Of a DNA stretch of 64,000 bases, positions 46,919 through 58,695 are shown in pieces. Location of the stretch: NCBI RefSeq assembly GCF_000417875.1, contig NW_006920869.1, positions 1 to 64,000 of the forward strand, read 5' to 3'. The stretch's first letter is position 1, and each line of letters begins with the position of its first letter. A program made the position numbers and the translations under genes. The notes beneath the pieces are model-generated. The model was not told the DNA's origin, ran no database searches, and worked only from the letters and a program-made list of their open reading frames with translations. Source of the DNA: Pseudozyma flocculosa PF-1. Its lineage: Eukaryota > Basidiomycota > Ustilaginomycetes > Ustilaginales > Ustilaginaceae.

Positions 46919-49900
46919 ATGACGCTCACCGGGAAGGTCTCCGGCGTGCGGCCCGACACTTCGTCGTCGGCTGCCACGGGCACGACGGCAGCAACCGACC
47001 GGTCCGACGCCTCCAAGTCGTGCGCCGTCTCGATTGTGTCCGATGATGGCCCGGAAGGCCCGCCCAGCGCGACGCGAGGCGAGCAGGCCGAAACCACTCC
47101 TGCCGCCACCTCCTCCCCTGTTTCGAGCAAAGCATCCTTTAGCCAGATCTTTGCCTTTGCCGACGGCCGTCTGGCCTTGCTCAACATCATCGGCCTCCTC
47201 GCTGCCGCAGCTGCCGGCGTGGCCCAGCCTCTAATGACCAGTGAGTTCACCAGCCAGCTGGCCTTGAAGCAGCAGGCATCCCAAGTCGCCTGACCTCGTC
47301 TGCCCGTCCTCTTGACCCCTGCTTCTCGCGCCCGTGCCATCGGTCCACTCACTGCCCTAGTCTTCATCGGGCGCATCTCGACCTCGTTTCTGCGCTACTC
47401 GAACGCCTTCTTCGACCACGACCTCGACATCTTCCACGTGGCCCAGAAGCAGCTCTACCACGACATCCGACAGGACTCGCTCATCCTCGTCTACCTCGGC
47501 ATCGCCATCTTTGCTGCGGTGAGTGCGGCGACGTCGAGGTCTCACACGGCGGCAGCGAGGGTCCTGCATGCTGACCTTGCAATGCTCCGCGCCGTCTTGT
47601 TGCGTCGTCCCGCTGCCGCCGCTGCTACTAGTCGTACATCTGTGAGCGCCTTCTTCCATCCCGCGTCGCCCAGTCCAGCTCTCCTGCCTCGCCGCTGACA
47701 CGCTGTGGCTCCTCCCTTTTCTGCCTCGACGCCGTACAGACATGGCTGCCTGGTCCTACACCAGCGAGAAGATCTGCTGCCGGATCCGCGAGGCCTACCT
47801 ACGGTCCACGCTGCAGCAGGAGATTGCCTATTTCGACGAGTATGGCCCGGGCCAGCTCGCCTCGCATATCCGCTCCGACGTCCACACCATCCAGAGCGCC
47901 ATCAATGAGAAGATGCCCATGACGTTGAGTGAGTGCACGCCCAGGCTGCTGCGGCGAAAGTCCGGTCCTCTCCCCGTGGTATGCTTGCTCATCCCCGCCT
48001 CTTCGCCCCATCGCGCCCGACAGTGTACGTCTCGACCTTTGTCGCCTCGGTCGCCGTCGCGTTCAGCCAGTCGTGGAAGCTGTCGCTGGTGCTGCTGCCC
48101 ATCGCACCCACCATCCTCGTGGCGGGCGGCGTCATGAGCGTCCTCACCAAGGCCGCCAAACAGACCGAGCTCGCCAGCACGTCCAAGGGCGCCAACCGCG
48201 CCGAGGAGGCGTGCCGCTCGATCCGCACCGTCAAGGCGTTTGGCAAGGAAGCCGCCATGCTTGAGCAGTACGACCGCTGCAACGAGGAGACGACGCTCCA
48301 GGGCGCCAAAATCGGCAAGCTGCAGGGCATCGGCGTCGGCTCGCTCATGTGGACGATCTACTCGGGCTACGCCCTGGCCTTCTGGTACGGAAGCAAGCTG
48401 ATCGGGCAAGGCGAGCTGAGCCCTGGACGCATCATTTCAGTCATCTTTTCCAACTTTATCGGCGCCTTTGCGATCGCCACCATCTTCCCCAACCTCGAGT
48501 ACTTTTCGGCGGCGCTGGCTGCGGCGGGGCCTGTGCTGGCAGCAATCCACCGCAAGCCGAGGCTCTCCGAGGCTGGCAGCGACGACGGACTAGAGCCCAA
48601 GTCGGTGGCCGGTCGCGTCGAGCTCGAAGGTGTGTCGTTTGCCTACCCGTCGCGACCGGACGTGTCAATCCTGCGCAGCCTGTCGCTCTCGTTCGAGGAC
48701 GGCAAGACGACGGCGCTGGTCGGCGCATCGGGGTGCGGCAAGAGCACCGTCATCGCCCTGCTGGAGCGCTTCTACGAGCCGACGGCCGGCCGCGTCACGC
48801 TCGACGGCATCGACATCCGGCACCTGCGGCTGTCGTGGCTGCGCGACCAGGTCGGGCTGGTGAGCCAGGAGCCCACGCTGTTTGCCACCACGATCCGCGC
48901 CAACATCGAGTTCGGCCTGACCAAGTGCGACTACAACGACCGCCTCACTGACGACGAGCGCTTCCACCTAGTCGTCGAGGCCTCCAAGAAGGCCAACGCC
49001 CACGACTTTATCATGGCCCTGCCCGACGGCTACGCTACTCTGGTCGGCGACAACGGCTCCCTGCTTTCCGGTGGCCAGAAGCAGCGCATCGCCATCGCCC
49101 GCGCGCTGGTCAAGGATCCTCGGGTGCTGCTGCTCGACGAGGTGACCAGCGCGCTCGACACGGCGAGCGAGGCCGTCGTCCAGGCGGCCCTCGACGCGGC
49201 TCGTTTTGGCAGGTGAGCGGCATCGCAGGTGCAGATCGGTCGACAAGTCTAGCCAACGACCCGCCGCTGACACTGTACCATCACGTTTCTTTCCCTCGAC
49301 GCCCGCCTGCTGCCAGGACCACCATCGTTGTGTCTCACCGCCTCAGCACTGTCAAGAACGCAGATCGCATCGTCGTCCTGGGCCGCGACGGCGTCATCGA
49401 ACAGGGCTCTCACGACGAACTGATGAGCAAGGCCGGCGGCGCCTACGCTACCATGGTCGGCCAGCAGGCGCTGTCCAAGCCGGTTCCTGTCGAGGCGGAT
49501 CCAGACTCTGTCCAATCAGTTGTCGATGGCCGCACCAGCCTCCAGGCTCCCCTCAAGACGGCGCTCGGCACCTTCTCGCTCGGCCGCATTGCCGCGTCCT
49601 TTGAACTGCCGAGGATGTCGGACTTTGTGCAGAACGGCCGACCCAGCATCTCGGTGCTCCGGCGCAAGAGCTCCGGCGGCGAGGTGCCGACCGTATACGA
49701 GGACGACGATGAAGATCAGGAGAGCTCGAAATCTCGACGGGAGTCCAAGCCCGGCCTGCGCGCCCTCGCCGGGCTGGTGCTTCGGGGCGAGCGCAACAAG
49801 CGCCTGCACCTCGAGTTCCTCGTCGGCCTCGTCGCGGCCAGCGTCATTGGCGCCATCTACCCCATCTACTCTATCGTCTTCGGCATCGCGATGGACAACT

Positions 49901-51760
49901 TCACGCAGTGCAACGACGCCGGCCCCTGCTTTGCGCCGATCCGCGACAACATGCTGCACCAGGGGCGGATCAATGCCGGCGCGTTCTTCGTCATCGCGTG
50001 CGGCGCCGCCGTCATCAGTTTCCTCCAGGTCAGCACTCTGACGCGCGCCGGGTCGAGCGTGGTGCAGCGGGTGCGCCACCTGATGTTTGAGCGGTACCTG
50101 CGCTCCGACGTCGCCTTCTTCGACCACCCGGACCACTCTGGCGGCGCACTGTCGAGCCGGCTGACGGACAACGCGCAGAAGATCTATGGCGCCCTGGGCC
50201 CGACGCTCGGGGTCGTGGTGCAGTGCACGACCACGATGGTGGTCGGCTATGTCGTCGCCCTCTCCTATGGCTGGAGGCTGGCGCTCGTCGTCATCGCAGT
50301 CTCGCCGCTGACGCTGTCAGCGGGCCTGCTGCGCCTGCGCATCATTGCGCACAAGGACGAAAAGACGCGCACGGTCCACGAGACCGCCACGCGCCACGCC
50401 AGCGAGGCCGTCGGGGCCATCCGCACCGTGGCCGCATATAACCTCGAGCACGCCTGTCTCGACCTCTACCGCCAACACCTGGACGGACCCGCATCGACCC
50501 TGGTTAACTCCATCCTGAGGAGCAGCATCCTCTTTGCCCTCTCGCAGTCCATCACCCTCTTCGCCATCGCCATCGCCTTCTACTACGGAGGGAAGCTGCT
50601 TGCGGACGGACACCTGACCAGCAAGTCGTTCTTCACCGTCCTCATGTCAGTCGTCTATGGCAGCGTCCAGGCCGGCAATGTCTTCAATTACACAGCCGAT
50701 CTCTCTGGAGCTTACGCCGCCGCGCGTGCCACCATGGAGCTGATGGAGACCGACCCGACCATCGAGCGGGACACGGAGCGGGGCAAGGAGCTTTCGGATG
50801 TGCAGGGCGGGCTGCAGCTTCGCAACGTCTATTTCACCTACCCGTCGCGGCCCAATGCGCCAATCCTGCGCGGCATCTCGCTCGACTTTGAGCCGGGCAC
50901 CTTTTGCGCCCTCGTCGGATCCAGCGGATGCGGCAAAGTGAGTTGCCGGCGGCAGAGAGACCACGCTGACCGAGGACTCTGGCAACTGACCGCCCTCGTT
51001 TGACCGTCTACTCGACGCGCTTGCTCCTCAGTCTACGATCCTGCAGCTCCTGGAGCGGTTCCACGACCCGACGGGTGGTCAGATCCTGCTCGATGGCTGC
51101 GACACGCGCTCGGTCAACCTCGCCTCGCTGCGCCGCCACATTTCCATGGTGCCGCAAGACGCTGTCCGTGGGTGTCCATGCCAAAATGAAGCGGCCCTCC
51201 TGGCCTAGCGCAGCTAGCAATCTCGACATGAGCTGACCTCTGCGTGCCCACCATCGCCTCTCCTTGACCCCGCGTGCTCTGCAGTCTACGACGGCACCAT
51301 CGGCTGGAACATTGCGCTGGGAAGCGTCGATGACCCCTCGTCGGTGACGATGCCGGCGATCCGCCGAGCCGCCGACATCGCGCAGCTGACGGCCTTCATC
51401 GATTCGCTACCGGACGGCTTCAACACGCACGTGAGCGGGCGAGGCGTTCAGCTATCGGGCGGGCAGAAGCAGCGGATCGCGATCGCGCGCGCCATGGTGC
51501 GCGAACCCAAGATCCTGCTCCTCGACGAAGCCACGAGCGCGCTGGACCCCATCGGCGAGAGGGAGGTGCAGGCCGCGCTGGAAAAGGCGAGCGAGGGCCG
51601 CACCACGATCGCCGTGGCGCACCGCCTTTCGACGATCGCCAAGGCGGATACCATCTACGTGCTCAAGGACGGCGACGTGGCCGAAAAGGGCGATGCCAAG
51701 ACCCTCACGGACCGCGGCGGCATCTATGCCGAGATGGTGCGCGTGCAAAACGTCGCGTGA
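46919..51760 (+). CDS. atr1-like: ABCB-type full transporter (Atr1-like exporter)
   Basis: An eight-exon gene of about 1366 residues: 46919-47240, 47361-47518, 47632-47641 (10 nt), 47740-47928, 48024-49212, 49317-50937, 51032-51167 and 51285-51760. All junctions keep frame. Layout is TMD1-NBD1-TMD2-NBD2 (ABCB/MDR, Ste6-like). A ~70-residue acidic tail precedes TMD1. NBD1 has Walker A GASGCGKST (~463), LSGGQKQR and VLLLDEVTSALD. TMD2 starts near residue 760. NBD2 has Walker A GSSGCGKST (~1160, split by an intron after GCGK), LSGGQKQR and ILLLDEATSALD (~1284), ending in VAHRLSTIAKAD and a short tail. Family role: ATP-driven export of lipids or hydrophobic compounds at the plasma membrane. In ustilagic acid and flocculosin clusters an ABC exporter (Atr1) is expected to secrete the glycolipid. 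Its place divergent from the FAS and next to the glycosyltransferase supports that role here. Confidence 0.92.
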
Positions 51761-52489
51761 TTTGGGGGCTCGTGATGGGCCAAGTTGTTTGTTCATAGAC
51801 CTTTTTCGTGGCAATCTCATCAGCGGTTTCCCTTCCTCGCCCTTCAGGTGCCGTCGTCGTGGTTGGCGTGCTTGCCAACTGTCCGTGTGTGGCAAATTAG
51901 CTCTGTCGCCGACGAGGATGGGGAAAGGCGGACACGGCCGTGCCTGTCTTTCGACACAGGGTGTGTCTGAGGGAAGCATGTTCCTGCCTCTGTGGGGCGA
52001 GGCAGCGCGTGAAAAGCAGAGGAGAGGAAGAGGAGAGGAGGGCGACACGTGGCGCATCTCGACGAAGGGCATAGCATCATTGCGCAAGGGGCGCGAGGCC
52101 GGGCAGGGCATGTCGACTTGCGCCCCGGCCCAGATGCGCGCGGTCAATGTTCCGATGGAGGGAGAGGGGGTCGTATCGGTGCATGCGCATACTGAACGTC
52201 GCTCCTCTCCGCTGTTGATCCTCTCCGCTGTTGATCCGCCCTGTGCGACATCGTACCGGTCTCTAGATGACGGCGTGGCGGGATGAGGGTCGAGCGTTGG
52301 TCGGTCTCGCTTTCTTGTATATAGGAACCTCTAGCCCTCTGGCCCAGACGAGGTTCGATCAGGCATGTTCCACGTCCGACGCCCACTATCGTTCCTCCCT
52401 CTCGGCGACCACGTACACCATCCTGGCACTCGACCACGACAACAAGGCACCACGACAACAAGGCATCACGACAACAAGGCGCGACAACA
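51761..52489. other. Intergenic with glycosyltransferase promoter
   Basis: About 730 bp. A direct repeat CTCCGCTGTTGATC occurs twice back to back near 52206-52240. No gene is present. The 3' half is the glycosyltransferase promoter. Confidence 0.5.
52318..52323 (+). promoter_or_regulatory. TATA box of the glycosyltransferase gene
   Basis: TATATA in the context CTTGTATATAGG lies 167 bp upstream of the ATG at 52490, in GC-rich surroundings. Confidence 0.55.
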
Positions 52490-54236
52490 ATGACGAAGCA
52501 AGAGATCCTCATGGTTTCGTGGCCAGCCATCGGGCACGCGCGGCCGATGCTCGACTTTGGGCTGTCGCTGCTGAGCGACTACCCGAGCGTGGAGCTGACG
52601 TTCATCTGTTCCGAGCATCAGATTGCCTCTCTGCGCAAGCTCGACGGACGGGCGGGCACGCACCCGCGTCTGCATCTGCGCGGCATCGAGGTCGCCTACC
52701 AGACTCCCACCGAGGGCGGGGGCAGCGAGGTGGAGCCCGAGGTGATCCTAACGATGCAGGCCGCGCACGCACTCTCGACCCAGTTCCCCGCCCTCTACTC
52801 GTCCCTCCCGCACCCACCCTCGCTGGTGATCTGCAACTGGATGATCCAGCGCGTCGCCGATGTTGTGCGCACCTCGACGCCCCAGACGAAGCTCATGGCC
52901 TTCTTCGACAACGCCGCCACCTTTGTTACGCGCATGCTCGGCCCCGTCGACATCGGCGGGTACGGCGGCGTGCAGCAGCTATGGCTGCGCCATTGCGAAG
53001 AGAACCCGCACGTCGACCGCGATGACCTCCAGCTCAAGGAGAAGCTTCTTGGCCGTCGATCCGAGGGCACCTTTCAGATTCCCGGATCGGGCATCGACAG
53101 GATGAACGACCGCGAGATGTCGCCCCAGGCAAAGGACGTGAGTGTCGGCCCCTCGTTGCCCCCCGGGAGATCAATTAAAAGGGCGCCGGACAGCGAAGAC
53201 CTTTCTTTGACCTGGCTCGGGAGTCCTGACCGCTTGCCGCTGCCTTCCTCGACTCTCGGCCGCACAGTATCTGCTCAAGGTGCCCATCACGCCGCCGCTC
53301 GTCGAGATCCAGCGCCTGGTGGAGCTGAGCGACGCCATCCTCATCAACACGCACGAGAGCGTCGAGGGCAACGTGCTCGCGTACCTGCGCAGCGTCATCA
53401 ACAAGGAAATCTACGCCATCGGCAGCGTCATGTTCCGCAGCCTCTTCGAGGTGGGCAAGACGGTCCGTGCCGCCGCCGCCAAGGCCTCGAGCACGATTGA
53501 AGCAAAGAATGCCGGCAATGGGGCCGACGCCGACGACGACGACGTGATGCAGTTCCTGCACAGCCAGCCGCGCGGGTCGGTGCTCTACATTTCGTTCGGA
53601 ACCATGTTCCGGCCCACACCGGCGCAGCTCGTCAAGATGCTCGAGATCCTGGTCGAAGAGGCGCCGGACCTCTCGTTTGTCTGGACGCTCGGGAGCGGCA
53701 AGGACCTGATCGCGTCGTGCCCGCCCGACGAGAGGCAGCGGGTGCGCGATCTGCAGTCGAAGCTGCTGCGCTCCGGGCGCGGCCGGCTGGTCGACTGGGC
53801 CGATCAGCACGCCATCCTTCAGCACCCCGCGACCGGATTCTTCCTCAGCCACGGCGGCTGGAACAGCTGCCAGGAGTCGCTGCTGGCGGGCAAGCCGCTG
53901 CTCGTCTTTCCCTTTTTCGGCGACCAGCTCTTTGACGCCTACCTGCTCAAGAGCCGCGGCGTCGCGTATCACATCCAGTCGAGCCGTTTCGACTCGCCCG
54001 AGGCGTTCCTCGAGAGCTACCGGTACGCGCTCGGGCTGTGCGGTGCGGGCAACGAGGACGGAGAGAGGCTCAAGCGCAACGCCGAGGCGATGCTGGAGCG
54101 CATCCTGCACGAGAGGGACGAGGTGGTGCGCGAGAGCGAAAAGAGGCAGCAGGCGGTCTGGAGGAGCCTGTTTGTCGATGCGGGCGAGGAGAGGGTGATG
54201 GAGGCCGTCGGCGGCGAGCGCTCCATCAAGGCGTGA
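52490..54236 (+). CDS. ugt1-like: UDP-glycosyltransferase (GT1 family, Ugt1-like)
   Basis: A two-exon gene of 538 residues: 52490-53137 and 53268-54236, intron 53138-53267 (GTGAGT donor, CACAG acceptor, phase 0). The N-terminal Rossmann half carries the putative catalytic His in SWPAIGHARPM (~17) and ends near the intron. The C-terminal half has the nucleotide-sugar signature: VDWADQHAILQHPATGFFLS, then HGGWNSCQESLLAGKP, ending FGDQLFDAYL, which matches the PSPG-type box of GT1 enzymes. No transmembrane anchor is seen, so it is probably soluble or peripheral. In ustilagic acid biosynthesis Ugt1 transfers two glucose units to hydroxylated palmitate to form cellobiose lipid; the same step is inferred here from neighbourhood. 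A different sugar or lipid acceptor cannot be excluded. Confidence 0.88.
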
Positions 54237-54550
54237 GAGGGTATCGCACCGGGCCTTTGTCGATTCGGTCAGGGTGGTGCTGTTCGCTTGTATCTTGGCT
54301 TTTTTCCTGGTGTCTTGAGAATGTACATGTCTCCTTTCACGATCGGACGTTTCTTAGGCTGGTTGGCGCCCGGCGCAAAGGGCAGTCCTGATTGCCGCCG
54401 TGAGAGGGTTCCGAGGTGATGCTGTTTCGCCGAGGCGGAGGTGCTCGATCGGGCGCCGCCTTGGCCCATGGTCGGATCAAGCTGAATGCCGGATAGCGTA
54501 GGTGCCATGAATGGAAGCGTGACGGGCTGCGTGGAGAAGCATGTTGGCTC

Positions 54551-54594
54551 TCGAGGTCGAGGTCGAGGTCGAGGTCGAAGTCGAAGTCGAAGTC
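54551..54594. repeat. (TCGAGG/TCGAAG)n hexamer tract
   Basis: About seven tandem hexamers are present, the last three with A replacing G at position 5. It lies about 600 bp upstream of the acyltransferase start. Confidence 0.75.
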
Positions 54595-55026
54595 GGAGGC
54601 CGATGGCTGAGCCTGACATGCACGCCGGCGAGCCGAGGCTGCCCAACTGCGCGCGCTTCTGCGCCTGCCTTTTGCCCCGCCGGTTGGCCAAACGACGGCA
54701 CTCGGCCGACAGCGAGCATGGCGCATTCCAGCTTCGTGGCCCGCACCTCGACTCTGGGCCGCCCGTCATGGCAGCCGATGCATGGCCGCCAGATTCTTTG
54801 CCATCCCCCGTTCTGACCTCGATGCAGGATATGCGCAGCTTCGGATCCAGCGTTGTACCGACCGCCGGCGGCTGACCGGCACCTAGAGCGCGGGGCATGC
54901 TCTATGCCCTCGACATACTCGCTCCTCTTCCCCTCTTGGCCCAGCAGTCGAGGGCTGCGACTGCCACCACCGCGACCGAAGGCTCAGATGAGGATGATCG
55001 TACCTACACTCGGTCCATCTCCACCA

Positions 55027-55032
55027 TATAAG
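55027..55032 (+). promoter_or_regulatory. TATA box of the acyltransferase gene
   Basis: TATAAG in the context CACCATATAAGGTG lies 158 bp upstream of the ATG at 55185. Confidence 0.55.
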
Positions 55033-55184
55033 GTGCCAGCTGCCTTTCCATCGACGCTCGCCACCACCGCATCAACTCGCCCCGTCGCAACTTCTGCTGC
55101 ACAAGGTTCGTCCTACCACCAGCATCAACGTCACAAGCATCCCCTCGCAAACATCCCACCGCGAACCAGACTCTTCCAGATAAA

Positions 55185-56820
55185 ATGTCATCGGCCGCCT
55201 CTGCCTCCTCGCCGCCGGCACCTCGCGTGCCAGCGCGCAATCTCAAGATCAAGGTGCAGCAAAAGCTCTGCGTGCTGCCTGCTCCCGCCTCGCCCGCGCC
55301 CGCCATCACCCTGACGGGCCAGGACCTGAGCATGGCCAAGATCTACATGCACATGCACTACATCTTCTCTCCTTCCTCCTCGCCATACGGGCTCTCGGAG
55401 CTCGCCAACGACATCGAGAACGCACTCTCCCTGACCCTGGACGAGTTCCCCTACATCGCCGGATCCATCGATCGAGTCGATGACAAGTGGATCTTGCAGG
55501 ACAGCCGCAAGGGCGTCGAATTGCAGATCGCACAGGCGGAAGAGGAGGCTGGTGGCCTGTCGCCGCAGGAGATTGGGGGAAGCTGGGATCAGGATGTCGG
55601 GACGAGGGCACCCTTTGTTGGCGAGGATGAGGCGCTGGTGGCCATCCGGGTGACGAGGGTGAGTCGGCCCTCCCAGTTCGAGCGCTGTGCACTCGCTGAG
55701 GGCTCACATAGCACGCCATTGCCTCTCCTTACCGAACAACGAACAGTACGCCTGCGGCACAGTCTCAATCACGACGAGCGTTCATCACTGGCTCATGGAC
55801 TTTGCCAGCTACTTTGACTTCCTCTCGACCTTCGCCTCTCGCCTCACGAGTCCCGCCGCCGCTGCCACTTTGCAGGAGCAGAAGCCAAAGCGCAACTTTG
55901 AGCGAGACGTCTTCTCGCTCCTGTCGTCTCCCGGTGGCGAGGAGGCCGATTCCGCGCCTGCGGCGACAACGACGACCGAAGAGGACGACGCCGAGGTGCG
56001 CTCGTGGTTCCGCGCCTCGGCCGCGCCGCCGTGCTTCAAGCGGCCCGTCAACCACACATATGTCGTTCCCGTCCTCTTTACGGCATCGAAGTTGGGCGAG
56101 CTCAAGGCGCACCTTGTCCAGGCCGCCTCGGCGAGCGGGACGACGACGCCGACGTTCTCGACGATGGACGCCCTCCACGCCCTGCTGTGGTCGTCGATCA
56201 CGCGCAGCCGCGACCTGGCCGCGCCGGCCTCGACCAAGCTCCTCGTCACCATGGACGGACGCCGCCGCGTCGCAAACGGCGAGCTGGCCGCCGAGTACTT
56301 CGGCAACGTCCACCCCGGCTTCGCCTTCCGCCTCGACGTCGCATCGCAGGACCTCTCTTCCGCCGAGTCCCTCGCGGCCACGGCGCAGAAGCTGCGATCC
56401 GAGTACCTGGCCAACATCGGACCGCAGACGATGGAGAGGATCATCCGGTACCAGCAGCGCAACCTCGACCGCGTCTCGACCAACATCGACGCCATGTTCG
56501 CCAACGACGTTGTCATCTCCAACCTCTCCGGCTACGAGTACGGCCGCGTCTCGTTTGGCAGGCTCGGTCGGCCCCGGGCCGTCACGATGCTCGGGAGCAG
56601 GGGCGTCGAGTATGGTCCGTTCAAGATCGACGCTGCCGACGGTACCGTCACCGTCCTGGCTGTGCCCGAGCAGCAGCAGAAAGCGCCGGACGGGGAGGAG
56701 CGGGAGGGATCGGGGGCGAAGAGGAGCGATGTGATTGCCTACATCGGTCTGAGGCAGGAGGAAATGGCGCGCCTCCTCGCCGACAAGGAGATCGCAAAGT
56801 GGGGTGAGGTGCTGTACTAG
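55185..56820 (+). CDS. BAHD-type acyltransferase
   Basis: A two-exon gene of 515 residues: 55185-55658 and 55747-56820, with an 88-bp intron at 55659-55746 (GTGAGT donor, ACAG acceptor, phase 0). The first exon has the N-terminal strand/helix pattern of PF02458-type transferases (LSLTLDEFPYIAGSI). The second exon opens with the catalytic HHxxxD-like motif HHWLMD (His ~172, Asp ~176), although the usual Gly after Asp is Phe. Later NGELAAEYFGNVHPGF resembles the family's GYFGN region. The C-terminal DFGWG-like motif is represented only loosely by VSFGRLGRP. The enzyme should transfer an acyl group from acyl-CoA to a hydroxyl. In cellobiose-lipid clusters acyltransferases (Uat, Fat) acetylate or acylate the sugar, so that role is inferred. 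It follows the glycosyltransferase in the same orientation. Confidence 0.82.
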
Positions 56821-57396
56821 ACGGCAGCTGCTCCGCTGGCTCCGAAACCAAACCCATCGAAGGCCTAGTCACCTGATTTTTGAGGTTGTCGAGGGTTCGT
56901 GCAAGTCGCCGGCGCTACGGTCAAACAGTCGACGCCCTCTGGCGGCCATTCGGCGTCGTATCCAGGCCACATTGAAGGCGAACTACTCAACGCCGCAAAA
57001 GAGATGGCGTACATCCTGCACCGAGCAAATGTACGCCAACGGGAGTGGGGGAACCGAGAAAAAGATGCAGATGTTACATACTCTTCTGCAGCTCTGCTTC
57101 GTCTACATATCTCCCTGAGGTGTGCGAGTGAAGCGGCAGGTGCAGACGAGTCTCCAACTCCGAGTGACCTGGGCCTCCGAACCCCAACATAGCTGGCTAA
57201 TGGCAGCTGGCTAATGGCAGCCGCCCGGCGAGAGGCGTGCGCGAGAATCGTACAAGAACCCCCGGGCTGGGCCGCCCTTGTTCCCTTCGTCTCTCACGCC
57301 TCACTTCATCCCCTCTCCGAGTACTCGTACAGGTATCAACTGCAACACTCCCGCTCAGTCTCGACATTCCAAGACTCCGAAGAAAGAACTGCAAGG
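56821..57396. other. Intergenic, promoter of first small secreted gene
   Basis: About 575 bp. A direct duplication of GCTGGCTAATGGCA lies at about 57190-57222. No coding frame is supported. Confidence 0.45.
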
Positions 57397-57597
57397 ATGG
57401 TCAAGTTCGTCGCCGCCGCAGCAGCTTTGGTCGCCGTCGTCCTGGCCGTGTCGGCCTCGGCGGCCCCAGTCCAGCCGCTCGTCTTCCACTGGACGAATGG
57501 GAAACCTACCAAGTTCACCGATCCTACCAAGCCGCCTCCGAGGAGTTACTTCGGACCCAAAGATCGTTACCCTCCTCGCGTTCTCACTGACAAGTAG
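57397..57597 (+). CDS. Small secreted protein 1 of the signal-peptide family
   Basis: 66 residues, single exon. The start at 57397 is chosen because it begins a clean signal peptide (MVKFVAAAAALVAVVLAVSA, then SAAP) that matches the three genes downstream, whereas upstream in-frame sequence has no such feature. The mature part is only ~43 residues, rich in Pro, Lys, Thr and aromatic residues (HW, YF, RY), without cysteine. It has no clear internal KR site; single basic residues and PPR occur. A 12-bp duplication spans the stop codon. Function is unknown. The shared leader and tandem position point to common ancestry with the next three genes. Confidence 0.6.
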   Translation: MVKFVAAAAALVAVVLAVSASAAPVQPLVFHWTNGKPTKFTDPTKPPPRSYFGPKDRYPPRVLTDK

Positions 57598-57611
57598 AGT
57601 GACAAGTAGAG
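57588..57611 (+). repeat. 12-bp tandem duplication across the stop codon
   Basis: TGACAAGTAGAG occurs twice in direct succession. The first copy contains the TAG stop of the preceding small gene. Confidence 0.8.
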
Positions 57612-58470
57612 GAGACGTTGGGGGTCATCATCTAACATGGCCTATTGCTCTTCGCCTAAGGTACCCTCTTTCCTACGCCCATCATCGGATCAAGCTGGTC
57701 TCGGAAGATGATCTCGAGCGTAGCATAAGGGGCCTCGTCCTTAACCCACATCGTATCAAGTCCCCGAACGTGGGCGACTAGGCTAGCCTGTCAGCCGTGC
57801 CTTTCTTTACGCCCACCTCTCCCCAGAAGCGCTCATTTGATCCCCTTCCATCTCCTCGCCGCCACGGACGTTGCCTTTCCTTGCACGATGTTTCGCGCGA
57901 CGTCTACCACTCTCGTTCTATCTCTGCGCTGCCCCTGGACTGGTTCCGAAAGTGTCTTTCCGAAACGCAGATCTTCTCCTCGACCCCTTTTGTGTGCCGG
58001 TACGAGAACGTCTGACCCAATCGCTGCCCGAATGCGAGTGCGGGAGGCGACATGGTCACAAGCCGATTGCATCACGCCCGTTGCGGACAAATGTGGGGCG
58101 CCTGCAGACGTTAGCGTGAGGTGGGTTCTCCTTGCCGGAACCGCATCCGAGATGCTCGAAGAAGACCCCCCACATCCCGACAGAGCAGAGTGGAAACAAC
58201 GGCACATTGGCCGCGCTATCGACCGTCGCCGATGCACAGCCAGAGCCCTGCTTTGTACGACGGGGACATCGATGCCGTACAAAGGTGCGTCTGCCTGTCG
58301 ACGCGACGCTATACGATAAGAGGATCGTTTGCCGCGTTTCGGCCCCCCTCTGTCCGGCAGACCCAACGCCCTCGCTCCCAGCTCAACAAGCCAAATCACA
58401 GCCGCATCTGCCCCGCGGATGACAAACTTCAAGCCGCCCGCTCCCATCGCAAGCTCGAACGCTCACGGAC
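57598..58470. other. Spacer between small secreted genes 1 and 2
   Basis: About 870 bp. Short open frames occur but none with a signal peptide of the local type or a domain. Nothing else is seen. Confidence 0.45.
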
Positions 58471-58695
58471 ATGGTCAAGATCCTTACCGCCGCTGGTCTC
58501 GTGGTCGTCGCGCTGGCCATGTCGACCGCCGCCGCTGCCCGCGTCAGTCGGCGCCACTTCGAAGTCGGAGATGGCGATGACGGCGAACACTTCTTCCAAC
58601 TCGGACAAGCTGGCCAGCTTGTCCCGGTCCAGCCCGATCCGCCCCACTCGGACCGCGATCTCGCTCGCCGCGGCGACGGTGAGGGAGACTGCTAG
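58471..58695 (+). CDS. Small secreted protein 2 of the signal-peptide family
   Basis: 74 residues, single exon. The leader MVKILTAAGLVVVALAMSTA with AAAARVS after it closely resembles those of its neighbours. The mature part contains dibasic RR sites after VS and before GDGEGDC, acidic stretches (GDGDDGEH) and an FFQLGQAGQLV segment. One cysteine is the last residue. It could release one internal peptide of about 40 residues if cut at both RR sites. No domain is recognised. It is weaker than the two later genes as a processed-precursor candidate because it lacks repeats. Confidence 0.55.
   Translation: MVKILTAAGLVVVALAMSTAAAARVSRRHFEVGDGDDGEHFFQLGQAGQLVPVQPDPPHSDRDLARRGDGEGDC

Larger units (their letters stand above)
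54237..55184. other. Intergenic between glycosyltransferase and acyltransferase
   Basis: About 950 bp. A hexamer tract (TCGAGG turning into TCGAAG) spans about 54551-54594. A frame over it is repeat-derived and rejected. The acyltransferase TATA element is at the 3' side. Confidence 0.5.

Noticed and set aside
54486..54875. 129-codon frame between glycosyltransferase and acyltransferase
   Set aside because: Its RGRGRG/SRSRS part is a translated hexamer microsatellite, and the rest shows no domain or signal peptide.
57601..58470. Small frames between secreted genes 1 and 2
   Set aside because: None has the family leader, a dibasic-repeat layout or a domain.
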